Assembly (NCBI GenBank): GCA_963809765.1
Contig: CAWEKT010000001.1
Span: forward strand, 558,001 to 622,000
Direction: 5' to 3'
Source of the DNA: JACVRM01 sp963809765
Lineage (GTDB): Bacteria > Actinomycetota > Thermoleophilia > Gaiellales > Gaiellaceae
DNA: 64,000 bases
Shown here one piece after another: positions 11,396 through 20,585 of this stretch; positions within the stretch are counted from its first letter, which is position 1, and every line of letters begins with the position of its first letter. The notes under the pieces are model-generated. The model made no database searches and was not told the origin of the DNA. It saw only the letters and a list, made by a program, of their open reading frames with translations. The position numbers and the translations under genes were made by a program.

Positions 11396-12250
11396 GTGCC
11401 CCGAGGCGCGCACTACTGGCTGTCGCTGCCCGAGCGGGCCGTCCGCTCGCTGGCCGCTCTCGTCGGCGGCGCGACGCACGAAACCGCCGTCCTGGTGCTG
11501 CCGCGGTTCTTCCGCCGGTCGCGCCTCTACGAGGCGACCGCGAAGAACCTGCTGCGCGTGCTGGTCGAGGGCGTCGGCGGCGTCGAGGGTGCGTCGACCT
11601 CCGAACCGAAGGCGCCCAAGCCGGGCGAGCTCGCGAAGCGCAAGGCGGCCGGGAACGTGGTCGAGCTCGGCTCGATCGCCGCCTTCGGCTTCTCGCCGCT
11701 CTGGCTGCTCGCGATCGCGAGCGATGTCGTGCACGGCTCGCGCACGTACCTCGACGTGCTGGTCGCCGAGCTCAAGGAGGCGCAGGTTCTGGCACCCGAG
11801 TTCGAGGCAGCATCGGTCGACCAACTGCTCGCAGCCGTCGAGGGCGGTACGGGCACGACGGCGCGGCTGATCGACATCCCGCCGCTCGAGCTCCAGGCGG
11901 CCCGGGCGACGCTCGTCGACCTCCGCAGCCACGCCGAGGACCTCCCGAGCCCGCAGGAGCTCGCCGCGGTCTACGAGGAGCTTCGGCGCACCGCCGACGA
12001 GGAGCAGCGCCCCCTGCTCGAGGTCTCGGCCGGCGTCGGCCTCGCCTTCCTGACTGCCGCCGGGATCGTCGGCCGCGAGCACGTCGTGCGGCCCTACGGC
12101 GAGGACTGGGAGCCGCTGCGCCAGGAGGGCTTCGCGGCCTACGCGAAGCGGATCTCGGGGCCATACCGGCAGGCCCTGGTGGAGCATCTCGACACCGAGC
12201 GGCCGAGCTTCACCGAGCGGGCGCTCGGCCGGCTCTCGCGCGACGTCTAG
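11396..12250 (+). CDS. Conserved hypothetical protein, possibly membrane-associated
   Basis: A 284-residue protein from GTG 11396 with no frameshift. Residues 10-40 hold a mixed hydrophobic/basic region (SLAALVGGATHETAVLVLP), then a basic stretch KAPKPGELAKRKAAGNVVE near 85, a hydrophobic helix SIAAFGFSPLWLLAIASDVV near 107, and a long acidic/leucine-rich helical C-terminal half. The central KAAGN..E..S...FGFSPLW..A..SD pattern makes me think of large helical membrane-peripheral proteins, but I cannot name a family. It follows the small membrane protein by 4 nt and precedes a methyltransferase by 4 nt, so the three are probably cotranscribed. Confidence 0.7.
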   Translation: MPRGAHYWLSLPERAVRSLAALVGGATHETAVLVLPRFFRRSRLYEATAKNLLRVLVEGVGGVEGASTSEPKAPKPGELAKRKAAGNVVELGSIAAFGFSPLWLLAIASDVVHGSRTYLDVLVAELKEAQVLAPEFEAASVDQLLAAVEGGTGTTARLIDIPPLELQAARATLVDLRSHAEDLPSPQELAAVYEELRRTADEEQRPLLEVSAGVGLAFLTAAGIVGREHVVRPYGEDWEPLRQEGFAAYAKRISGPYRQALVEHLDTERPSFTERALGRLSRDV

Positions 12251-12254
12251 CGCG

Positions 12255-12988
12255 ATGGCGGCCTACGACGCGTTCGCACCGTTCTACGACGCGGTCCAGG
12301 GCGACCGGGCAGAGCACGCGGCCTACCTCCGCTCGCTGATTCAACGACACCATCCGGATGCCCGGACGGTGCTCGAGCTCGCCTGCGGCACGGGCTCGAT
12401 CCTCGCCCAGCTCCAGGACGGCTACGAGGTCACCGGCGTCGACCGCTCGCAGGCCATGCTCGACGTGGCTTCGGAGAAGGTCCCGGGCGCGCGGCTCGTA
12501 CTGGCGACATGCGCAGCGTGCGGCTCGACGACCGCTTCGACGTCGTCCTCTGCGTCTACGACTCGCTCAACCACCTGCTCGAGTTCGAGGAGTGGGAGGC
12601 GACGTTCGACCGGGCCCGCGAGCACCTCCGCCCGGGCGGGACCTTCGTCTTCGACGTCAACACCGAGCGCAAGCTCGCCCGCTTCGCCGCGTTCCCCCAG
12701 GCGTGGGCTCAGCGCTTCGACGACGCGAACCTGCTGCTGATCGAGGTCACGGAGGCCGCGCCCGGCCTCTACGACTGGGAGATCGAGGTCTTCGAGCACG
12801 TCAGCGGCGACGCCTACCGGCACCATCGCGAGACGATTCGACAGGCGTGCTTTCCGGCCGAGCGCGTGCTCGCCGCCGTCCGTGCCCGCTTCGGCCGCGT
12901 CCGCGCCTACGACGACGAGCGCGCCCGGCCGACGGCGAGGACGGAGCGACTCCACGTCGTCTGCCACGCACGGCGGCGCGCGGCGTGA
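12255..12988 (+). CDS. SAM-dependent class I methyltransferase (frameshifted)
   Basis: Small-molecule or tRNA-type methyltransferase of unknown substrate. MAAYDAFAPFYDAVQGDRAE is the usual N-terminal helix; VLELACGTGSILAQL near residue 38 is motif I for SAM, and VTGVDRSQAMLDVA near 57 is motif II. After a one-base loss near 12508 (LVL to GDMRSVRLDD) the protein continues FDVVLCVYDSLNHLLE (motif IV region) and HLRPGGTFVFDVNTE. Repaired length is about 244 residues. The N-terminal YD-motif and C-terminal beta-rich insertion resemble the YqeM/Tam-like group. It ends 30 nt before the leuS leader. Confidence 0.85.
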
Positions 12989-13013
12989 CATCACCGGGAC
13001 CGGTTGCTACGAT
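12985..13013 (+). promoter_or_regulatory. Promoter of the leuS leader
   Basis: GTGACA (12985-12990) and TACGAT (13008-13013) are separated by 17 bp, a good sigma-A-type promoter. Transcription would begin around 13020-13021, exactly at the ATG of the seven-codon leader peptide. The -35 hexamer overlaps the stop region of the preceding methyltransferase gene. Confidence 0.7.
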
Positions 13014-13020
13014 CGATGCA

Positions 13021-13044
13021 ATGCACGGACAGCTTCTCGTGTAG
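13021..13044 (+). CDS. Leucine leader peptide MHGQLLV
   Basis: ATG CAC GGA CAG CTT CTC GTG TAG: a seven-residue peptide with two adjacent leucine codons, placed between a strong promoter and a terminator hairpin ahead of leuS. The expected transcription start coincides with the ATG, so translation would be leaderless. By analogy with leucine attenuators this would sense charged tRNA-Leu: ribosome stalling at CTT CTC would change pairing downstream. The Leu-codon segment can also pair with GAAGC at 13050-13054. No protein function beyond regulation is proposed. Confidence 0.65.
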   Translation: MHGQLLV

Positions 13045-13048
13045 CGCA

Positions 13049-13110
13049 GGAAGCGAACGCGGCCCCGCCGCGATAGCTTCCCCAGGGCCTCTCGACAGAG
13101 AGGCTTTTTT
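13049..13110 (+). terminator. Attenuator of leuS: pause hairpin and intrinsic terminator
   Basis: First hairpin: GGAAGC (13049-13054) with GCTTCC (13076-13081), enclosing GCGGC/GCCGC (13059-13063, 13067-13071). Terminator: GCCTCT (13087-13092) with AGAGGC (13099-13104) followed by six T (13105-13110). GGCCC at 13061-13065 could alternatively pair with GGGCC at 13085-13089, opening both the pause hairpin and the terminator base, a plausible antiterminator. It is the clearest intrinsic terminator in the window and precedes leuS by 15 nt. Confidence 0.7.
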
Positions 13111-13125
13111 GTTGCCGGAGGACGA

Positions 13126-15558
13126 ATGGACGCATACGACGCACAGACGATCGAGAGCAAGTGGCAGGCGGTCTGGGACGCCGAGCGGGCGCATGAGGTG
13201 CCGGACCGGCCCGAGGGCCCCAAGTCGTACGTGCTCGAGCAGCTCCCGTACCCGTCCGGGACGCTGCACATGGGGCACATGCTGGTCTACACGATCGGCG
13301 ACATCGTCGCGCGCTTCCGCCGGCGCCAGGGCCTGACCGTCCTGCACCCGATGGGCTGGGACGCCCTCGGGCCTGCCGGCCGAGAACGCGGCCATCCGCG
13401 ACGGCGGCCATCCGCGCGAGATCGTCGCGAGCAACATCGAGCACATCCGCCGCTCGATGCGGCGGATCGGCTGGTCGTACGACTGGCGACGCGAGCTCTC
13501 GACCGCCGACCCCGAGTACCTGCGCTGGCAGCAGTGGCAGTTCCTGCGCTTCTTCGAGCGCGGTCTCGCCTACCGCAAGGCGGCGCCCGTCAAGTGGTGC
13601 CCAAAGGACCAGACCGTCCTGGCGAACGAGCAGGTGCTGCCCGACGGACGCTGCGAGCGCTGTGGCACCGAGGTCGAGTCGCGGCTGATGGAGCAGTGGT
13701 TCTTCCGGACGACCGACTACGCCCAGGAGCTGCTGGACGCGCTCGAGGAGATCGAGTTCCCCGAGCCGATCGCGGCCCGCCAGCGCAACTGGATCGGCCG
13801 CTCCGAGGGAGCCGAGATCACGTTCGGCCTGGACGGCCTCGACGAGGACGTCGTCGTCTTCACCACCCGCCCGGACACGCTCTTCGGCGCGACGTTCTTC
13901 GTGCTGGCCCCCGAGCACGAGCTGGTCGACACGATCGCGGCGCGCTCGCCGCAAGGCGAGGCGATCCGCGACTACGTGCGGCGGACGGCGATGAAGACGA
14001 CGCAGGCGCGGGCCGGCGGCGACGACAAGACCGGCGTCGCCACCGGCATCGACGCCGTCAACCCGGTCAACGGCGAGCGCATCCCCGTCTACGTCGCCGA
14101 CTACGTGCTGCCCGACTACGGCACGGGCGCGGTCATGGCCGTGCCCGCGCACGACTCGCGCGACTTCGCCTTCGCCCAGGCGCACGGGCTGGCCGTGCGC
14201 CACGTCGTCCGGCCGCCGGACGGCGACGTCGACGAGGGAGCCGCGTACACGGAGCACACCGAGGGCGAGGTGCTCGTCAACTCCGGCGAGTTCGACGGCC
14301 TGCCCGCCGCGGAAGGCGGGCGCCGGATCGTGGAGAAGCTGGAGCGCGAGGGCAAGGGCCGCTTCGCGATCAACTTCCGGATCCGCGACTGGGGCTTCTC
14401 GCGGCAGCGCTACTGGGGGAGCCCGATCCCCGTCGTGTACTGCGAGCGCGACGGCATCGTCGCGCTGCCCGACGAGCGAGCTGCCCGTGCTGATCCCCGA
14501 CGTCGAGGAGTACCGGCCGATGGGCAAGCCGCCGCTGGCCCAGGCCGAGGACTGGGTGCGGACGACCTGCCCGCGCTGCGGCGGGCCGGCCGAGCGCGAG
14601 ACCGAGACCATGGACACCTTCGTCGACTCGGCCTGGTACTTCCTGCGCTACTGCGACCCGGACAACCGCGAGGCGCCGTTCGATCGCGCGAAAGTCGAGG
14701 CGTGGAACCCCGTCGACCTGTACATCGGCGGCTCCGACCACGCGACGATGCACATGATCTACGCGCGGTTCTGGATCAAGGTGCTGGCCGACCTCGGCTT
14801 CATCTCGTTCCGCGAGCCGTTCCTGCGCTTCTTCACCAACGGCTGGGTCACGATGGGCAACGTCAAGATGTCGAAGCGGGCCGGCAACATCGTCGGCCCC
14901 GACGACTTCGTCGAGCGCTACGGCGCCGACGCCTGCCGCCTGAACATCCTCTTCCTGGGCCCGGCCGACCAGGACATGGAGTGGACCGAGGCGAGCGTCG
15001 AGGGCATGGCCCGCTTCGTGCGCCGCCTCTGGCGCGTCGTCAACGAGGTGGTCGAAGGGGCCCGCCTGCGGGCGAGCCCGCGGAGGTGACGCGCTGGCAC
15101 GGAAGACGCACGAGACGATCGCCAAGGTCACCGACGACATCGGCCGCCGCTTCGCCTTCAACACGGCCATCGCGGCGGTGATGGAGCTGGTCAACGAGCT
15201 CTCGCGCGAGCCGCACGGGCCGGACTCCCGCTTTGCGGCCGAGACCGCCGTCTCGCTGATCCAGCCGTACGCGCCGCACGTCGCCGAGGAGCTGTGGGAG
15301 CGGCTCGGGCACGAGCGTCTGTGGTCGCACCCGTGGCCCGTCGCCGACGAGGCGATGCTCCAGCGCGAGACGTTCGAGCTCGTCGTGCAGGTGAACGGGA
15401 AGCTGCGCGACCGCTTCGAGGTTCCCGTCGACCTGGCCGAGGACGAGCTGGTCGCGCGGGCGAAGGCCTCGCCGCGCGTGCAGGCGCAGCTGAACGGCAA
15501 GCAGGTGCAGCGGGCGATCGTCGTCCCGCGCAAGCTGGTCAACCTCGTCGTCGGTTAG
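13126..15558 (+). CDS. leuS: Leucyl-tRNA synthetase (frameshifted)
   Basis: Charges tRNA-Leu; class I synthetase with a Rossmann fold and CP1 editing domain. PYPSGTLHMGHMLVYTIGD near residue 38 carries the HIGH-type motif (HMGH); the zinc-like region CPKDQTVLANEQ and CERCGTEVESR lies near 160; the editing site TTRPDTLFGATF is near 245; the KMSKR-type motif appears as NVKMSKRAGN near 580; the anticodon-binding domain and C-terminus end LVNLVVG. Three +1 shifts near 13370, 14478 and 15080 restore the original frame, giving about 810 residues, normal for the bacterial type. Start ATG has a GGAG site after the attenuator. Convergent with the next gene, stops overlapping. Confidence 0.95.
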
Positions 15559-15925
15559 CGGATCCCGGTGTCGATGAAGAGGTTCACGCGCCGGAAGCGC
15601 CCGGCGACCACCCGAACGCGCGGCGGGCGTGATGCTTCCCGGACCCCAGTCGAGCTTCCTGACCGCGTAGCGCCCCGGCGCCAGGCGCGCCCGGTAGCGC
15701 CCGCTCGCGTTCGTCCGGACGCGGTGGGCCTTGCCGTTGCGGACGAGCACGAAGATGGCGTTCGTCGCCGGCTCGTCGCAGGGAACACCGACTCGACAGA
15801 CGGGCGAGACGGGCCCGCGCAGCACCGTTCCGTAGAGACCGCTCGGCTCGACCGCGGCCGCGGTGCCGAGGCTGGTCGCGGAGAGCGTTGCCAGGAGCGC
15901 CGCGGCGAAGCGCCGTCCTGCTCAC
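15555..15925 (-). CDS. Small secreted protein with prealbumin-like fold (frameshifted)
   Basis: About 123 residues after repair. GTG 15925 overlaps the stop of the DUF4349 gene. A +1 shift near 15905 separates VSRTA from FAAALLATLSATSLGTAAA, which together make a signal peptide. The mature part, SGLYGTVLRGPVSPVC and FVLVRNGKAHRVRTNASGRY, has the G.Y.G.V..GP.SPVC and TN.SGRYRA.LAPG.Y patterns of carboxypeptidase-regulatory/transthyretin-like beta domains found in exported actinobacterial proteins. A second shift near 15625 precedes the end VNLFIDTGIR. Third gene of the sigma/DUF4349 unit; probably an extracytoplasmic protein of unknown role. Confidence 0.65.
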
Positions 15926-17064
15926 GACTGCCCCAGGAGCCGCTCGTCGGCCCGGCGCCGCGCCGTCCGTAGCGCGATCGCCCCGGCGCCGGCGAGTAGC
16001 ACGAACGGCGCCGCGACGATCAGCACGTAGAGGATCCAGGCGACCTCGCGGGCGAGCACCGAGGCGGCGTCGCGGGCGGCGCGCTCGATGCGGCCGGGCT
16101 GCGCCGGGATTGCCTCGGCGGCGTCCTGCGTCGTCAGCGTGAGGCCGACGGTGGCGAAGGACGCACGGCGGGCGAGCTGCCGCACGCGTCGGCGCGCGTC
16201 TCGGCGACCTGCCGCTGTGCCCGCGCGATCTGCGCCTCGATGCGGGCGCGCTCCTCGTCGCTCAGGTCGGGGGCGGCGAGCTCCGCGCGGAGCTTCGCGA
16301 TCCGCTCGTTCAGCTCGAGCAGGCGCCGGGTGTGCGTGTCCAGCTGCCCCTGGACGTCGCGGATCGAGACGTCCTGCGCCGCCAGGACTCCGAGCGCCGA
16401 GAGCTCGGCGACGGCCTTCTGGACGCGGCCGACCGGGACGCGGAGCACGAGCGTCGAGGTGCCCTCCGAGCCCGGGCGCGTCGAAGTCGGCGCTGACGAC
16501 GAAGCCGCCCCAGCCGCGGGTGAGCCGGATCGCCTGCTGCGTGCGGGCCGAGAGCGCGTCCACGTCCGGGACGCGCACGGTCAGGAAGGCGCGGTAGTCC
16601 TGGGCGCGGCCCTGAGCGGGCGGTGGGGCGCTTGCGCCCGAACCGGGCTTGGCGGAGCGCTGCTGTGCGGCGTCCGCGCTGGACGGCACGGTGTCGCTGC
16701 GCAGCGCCTCGCCGCCGGTGGTCTCCTCGGAGAAGGCAGGGCTCACATGGCGCCCGGGAGTTCGCTGCCCAGCGTCTCGAGGTGCTCCCGCGCCACTTCG
16801 CGCCGAGGCTTGACCGCCGCTTCCGGCGTGGGCTCGAACGCGGAGTCGACGCCGTGCACGACTGCGACCGCGAGCAACACGGCCGCCGCGGTCGGCGCCG
16901 CCACGAGCATGAGGCGTCGGAGCGACAGGCGCTCCCGGCAGCGAGGGGGCGCGCGCCGGCTCCACTGCGGTGATCGCTGCGATGCGCTGCCGCAGGTCGT
17001 CCGGCGCGGGCGGTGCCGTGCTGCGCAGCTCCTCGATGAGTGCGCGGTGGTCAGGTGCGGGCAT
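15922..17064 (-). CDS. DUF4349 membrane protein, possible anti-sigma factor (frameshifted)
   Basis: Residues 1-40 (MPAPDHRALIEELRSTAPPA...) are cytoplasmic and helical; LMLVAAPTAAAVLLAVAVVHG near 55 is a membrane helix; a linker leads to the DUF4349 domain, RAFLTVRVPDVDALSARTQQ, the beta strand STLVLRVPVGRVQKAVAELS, a coiled coil (RLLELNERIAKLRAELAAPD, EEARIEAQIARAQRQVAETR-like) and a C-terminal helix WILYVLIVAAPFVLLAGAGA. Breaks lie near 16960, 16760, 16475 and 16190. Repaired length is about 380. It starts 13 nt inside the ECF sigma gene end, and that pairing plus the single-pass topology suggest an anti-sigma or envelope-sensing role; this is inference. Confidence 0.75.
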   Translation of the reverse strand: MPAPDHRALIEELRSTAPPAPDDLRQRIAAITAVEPARAPSLPGAPVAPTPHARGGADRGGRVARGRSRARRRLRVRAHAGSGGQASARSGAGAPRDAGQRTPGRHVSPAFSEETTGGEALRSDTVPSSADAAQQRSAKPGSGASAPPPAQGRAQDYRAFLTVRVPDVDALSARTQQAIRLTRGWGGFVVSADFDAPGLGGHLDARAPRPGRPRPEGRRRALGARSPGGAGRLDPRRPGAAGHAHPAPARAERADREAPRGARRPRPERRGARPHRGADRAGTAAGRRDARRRVRQLARRASFATVGLTLTTQDAAEAIPAQPGRIERAARDAASVLAREVAWILYVLIVAAPFVLLAGAGAIALRTARRRADERLLGQS

Positions 17065-17591
17065 CGTCGATCTCCTCCTGGAGCTTCGTGAGTGCGCGGC
17101 TGAGCCGGGTCGAGCAGGCGGTGGTGCTGATGCCGAGGATCGCGCGCGGCCGTCTCGGTGTCGAGCTCGAGCACGACGCGGAGCGCGATCAGCTCGCGGT
17201 CGGCGGCGGACAGGCGGCCGAGGGCGTCCTCCAGCGCGGGCGAGAGCCCGGGCACGCCGGGCGACGGGGCGCTGCGCGGCTCGTCCCGCGCGTAGCGGTC
17301 GTCGCGACGCCGCCGGCGCTCCTCGGCGCGGAAGTGGTCGAGCGCCGTCGAGCGCGCGAGCTGGCAGAGCCAGGTGCGCGCGCTGCCGCGCCTCGGGTCG
17401 AAGCGCTGCCAGCCCCGGAGGGCGCGCTCGAAGGTGTCGGCTGTGAGGTCTTCGGCCAGGGTTCCGTCCTTGGTCAGGTAGAGCAGGTAGCGGTAGACGT
17501 CGTCGAGGTGTGCGGCGGCGGCGGCCGCGAACGTGGGCCGCGTGGAGTGCTGGTCGGGCCGGGCTCCCGTGAGGGTCTCGACTGCGCTCAC
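17051..17591 (-). CDS. ECF RNA polymerase sigma factor (frameshifted)
   Basis: Sigma-70 family group IV. Region 2 is seen around residues 25-85 (LTKDGTLAEDLTADTFERAL, ARTWLCQLARSTALDHFRAE), region 4 around 115-175 (LSAADRELIALRVVLELDTE followed after a +1 shift near 17145 by AILGISTTACSTRLSRALTK). Repaired length about 179. No extra C-terminal domain. Start GTG or ATG at 17591 (MSAVETLTGARPD); no strong ribosome site. It is the first gene of a three-gene minus-strand unit whose second product spans the membrane, the usual sigma/anti-sigma arrangement. The intergenic region to comEA (17592-17715) likely holds divergent promoters. Confidence 0.9.
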
Positions 17592-17715
17592 GCGTCCTCT
17601 CTACGCCGCCGGCGGCGTCGCCTGTCACACACCGCGGCTTCGAATCGATCTGCGCGCAACTCGGCACAACTCTGGCACACACGTCTGACGACGCCGTTGG
17701 CAGGATCGACAACGG

Positions 17716-18295
17716 ATGCCCTCCTGGCTGACCGTCGCCCGGCGTCGGGCACTCGCTCTCGCACTGCTCGGCGCGGTGGCGCTGCTCCTCGTCGTGCGGC
17801 AGTGCGCTGCGGCACGCTCACCCGAGACACGGGGTGTCGCGGCTGCGCCGCTGCGGATCGAGCGCGCGCCGGCGCCACGGCTGACGGTCCACGTCGTCGG
17901 CGCCGTCCGGAGGCCGGGGCTGTACCGGCTCGTCCGAAGGGAGCCGGGTCGCGGACGCCGTCGGCCGTGCCGGCGGGGCGACGCGCCGCGCCGACCTGCA
18001 GGGCATCAACCTCGCCGCTCCGGTGGCCGACGGTCTGCAGGTGGTCGTTCCGCGGCGCGGCTCGTCCAGCGGCGGCGCCAACTCGACCGCCGGCGCGACC
18101 GGCGGCCCGGTGCACCTGAACACGGCGACGCTCGAGGAGCTCGACACGTTGCCGGGTGTCGGCCCGGTCACCGCCCAGAAGATCGTCGAGTACCGCGAGC
18201 GCAACGGCGGGTTCACCTCCGTCGACGACCTCGACGCGGTGCCCGGCATCGGGCCTGCGCGGCTCGAGACGCTGCGAGAGCTGGTGGCGCCGTGA
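17716..18295 (+). CDS. comEA: ComEA-like DNA-binding protein (frameshifted)
   Basis: Membrane-anchored DNA receptor for natural transformation, or a related helix-hairpin-helix DNA-binding protein. N-terminal anchor ALALALLGAVALLLVVRQC near residue 12; SLBB domain LTVHVVGAVRRPGLY near 58 continuing after a +1 shift near 17938 as EGSRVADAVGRAGGATRRAD; a glycine/serine linker; then the paired HhH domain with VHLNTATLEELDTLPGVGP and ELDAVPGIGPARLE-type repeats. About 192 residues repaired. Its GTGA junction with comEC indicates an operon. Confidence 0.9.
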
Positions 18296-20573
18296 ACCGG
18301 CGCATCGGTGCGCGCGCCGGGCAGCACGTCGCGCTCCTCGGGCTCTGCGCCGGACTTGCCGGGGCGAATGCCTGGCGGCCCCCGGCGGCCGTCGGCGTGC
18401 TGCTCGTCGCCGCGCTCGGCGTTTCCGCGGCGCTGGTCGCCCCGGCGCCTGCCGCTGTTGACCGCAGCGCTGCTCGTCGCGGGCATGACCTGGGGCGGCG
18501 CCAGGCTGGACGCGATCGACCGGAGCCCGATGGCGTCTGAGCTCGGCCACTCGGGGCGGGCGAGCCTCGTCGTCACCGGTCCCGCCCGCAGGACGCCGTT
18601 CGAGCTCCGCATCCCCGCCGCCGTGCTGTCCTTCGGGGCGCGTTCCGTCCGCGAGCCGGTGCTGCTGACGCTGCCGCTCGGCCGCGCGCCGCCGCAGGGG
18701 GCGATCCTCGACGCCATCGCCACTGTGCGCGCGCCGCGGGGGCCCGAGCGCGGGTTCGACGAGCGCGGGTACCTCCGCAGGCGCGGAGTGCACGTCGTCC
18801 TCGACGCGGATCGGGCCCGGGTCGTCGGCAGACGCGGCGGCCTCAGCGGTCTCGCCGACCGGCTGCGCGCGCACATCGCGGCCACGATGGCCCCGGGCCT
18901 GTCCGGCGAGCGCCGGGCGGTCGTGGCCGGCGTGGTGCTCGGCGAGGACGAGGGGCTGCCGCGTGACGTCGCGGACGCGTTCCGCGCGTCGGGGCTCTTC
19001 CACCTCCTGGCGGTGTCGGGACAGAACGTCGCGCTCATCGTGGGCGGCGTCATCGGACTGACGCTGCTCGTCGGCGTCTCGCGCCTCGCCGGGGAGGCCG
19101 TGGCGATTGCGGCCGTGCTCGGCTACCTCGCCGCGGTCGGCTGGCAGCCGTCGGTGGTCCGGGCCGGCGTCGCGGGTGTGCTCGCCTCGCTCGCCTACCT
19201 CGTCGCGCGACCCCGCGACCGCTGGTACTTCCTGCTCGCGGGCGCAGCCGTTCTCCTCGCCTGGAGCCCGTACGCGGCGCTCGAGCCGGGATTCCAGCTG
19301 TCCTTTGGCGCGGTCGTCGCGATCTTCATGGCAGTGCCCTGGATCCTCGGGCGCCTCGAGGGTTACCCAATCGGGCGCGGCGCCGCGGACGCCCTGGCGC
19401 TCTCACTCGCCTGCGGCGTCGCCACCGCGCCGGTCCTGCTCTGGCACTTCGGCACCGTTCCCGCCTACTCGGTGCTGAGCAACGTGCTCGCGGCGCCCGC
19501 GGTCGCGCCGCTGCTCGGCTGCGGCCTGGTCGCAGCCGCCGTCCATCCTGTCTGGCCGCCGGCCGCGGAGGCGCTCGCGGTCGTGGAGGGCTGGCTCGCC
19601 GCCTACCTGGTCGTCGTCGCCCGCACCGTGGCGGCGCTGCCGTACGCCGAGGTCGGCCCGGTGGCCGCAGCGGCGACGGCCGCTGCTCTGGCCGCAGCTG
19701 TCGTCGTCGTCCGGAAGTTCGGCCGGCGCGGCCTGGCCGCCTGCGCGGTGTCTGTCGTCCTGGCGGCCGGCGGCCGGCAGCTCTGGCCCGCAGCCGAACT
19801 GGCCACCGCTTCCGTCGCCTGGGCTCCGGGTGACGGCCCTCGACGTCGGCCAGGGCGACGCCATCCTGCTCCAGACGGCTGGTGCCGCCGTGCTCGTCGA
19901 CCAGGGGCCGCCCGAGGCGCGCGTGGCCCGGCAGCTCGAGCCGCCTAGGGGTGACGCGGCTCGCGTTGCTCGTCCTGACGCATCCGCAGCGCGACCACGT
20001 GGGTGGGGCCGCCGACGTCCTGCGAGCGCACGAGGTGGACGCCGTGCTCGACCCCGGGATCCACGCGCCGAGCCCCGAGCAGGCCGACGCGCTGCGCGCG
20101 GCACGCGAGCGCGGCGTCCGCGTGCTCCCCGCGATCCGCGGCCTGGCACTCCGTCTCGGCCGGCTCAGCCTGAAGGTCCTGTGGCCGCCGCGACCTGGGA
20201 TGAACGTCACCGACCCGAACGACGCAGCGACCGTGCTGCATGCGGCGTACGGCGAGACCGACGTCCTGCTCACGGCCGACGCCGAGTCGAACGTGACCCT
20301 GCGCCTGCCGTTGCCGCAGGCCGAGATCCTCAAGGTCGCCCACCACGGCTCGGCCGACGACGGGCTCGACGACGGCTGCTCGACCGCGTGCGCCCGCAGC
20401 GTCGCGCTGATCTCGGTCGGCGCCCGGCAACGACTACGGGCACCCGACGGCGTCGACGCTGCGGCACGCTTGGCGCGGCCCGCGGCGTGACCACGTACCG
20501 CACCGACCGGCACGGCCGCGTGTCGGTCGACACCGACGGCTCGCGTATCTGGGTGGTCACCGAGCACGAGTAG
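18292..20573 (+). CDS. comEC: ComEC/Rec2 DNA-uptake channel (frameshifted)
   Basis: Polytopic inner-membrane protein for single-strand DNA import during competence. After N-terminal helices and an OB-like region (LVVTGPARRTPFELRIPAAV) the competence domain starts near FHLLAVSGQNVALIVGGVIG, the family signature, followed by about nine hydrophobic segments. The C-terminal metallo-beta-lactamase-like domain carries TALDVGQGDAILLQT, LTHPQRDHVGGA (HxxxDH-type metal motif) and KVAHHGSADDG. Five +1 shifts near 18450, 19830, 19940, 20428 and 20470. Repaired length about 757, typical for the full three-domain form. GTG start overlaps the comEA stop. Confidence 0.93.
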
Positions 20574-20585
20574 GCTGGCGGCTGG

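Noticed and set aside
13021..13110. T-box riboswitch before leuS
   Set aside because: No T-box sequence, specifier loop or stem I architecture, and the space is too short; the leader peptide explains the terminator better.
13360..15090. Programmed ribosomal frameshifting in leuS and similar genes
   Set aside because: Breaks have no slippery site or common context and occur up to ten times per gene in unrelated genes; sequence error is simpler.
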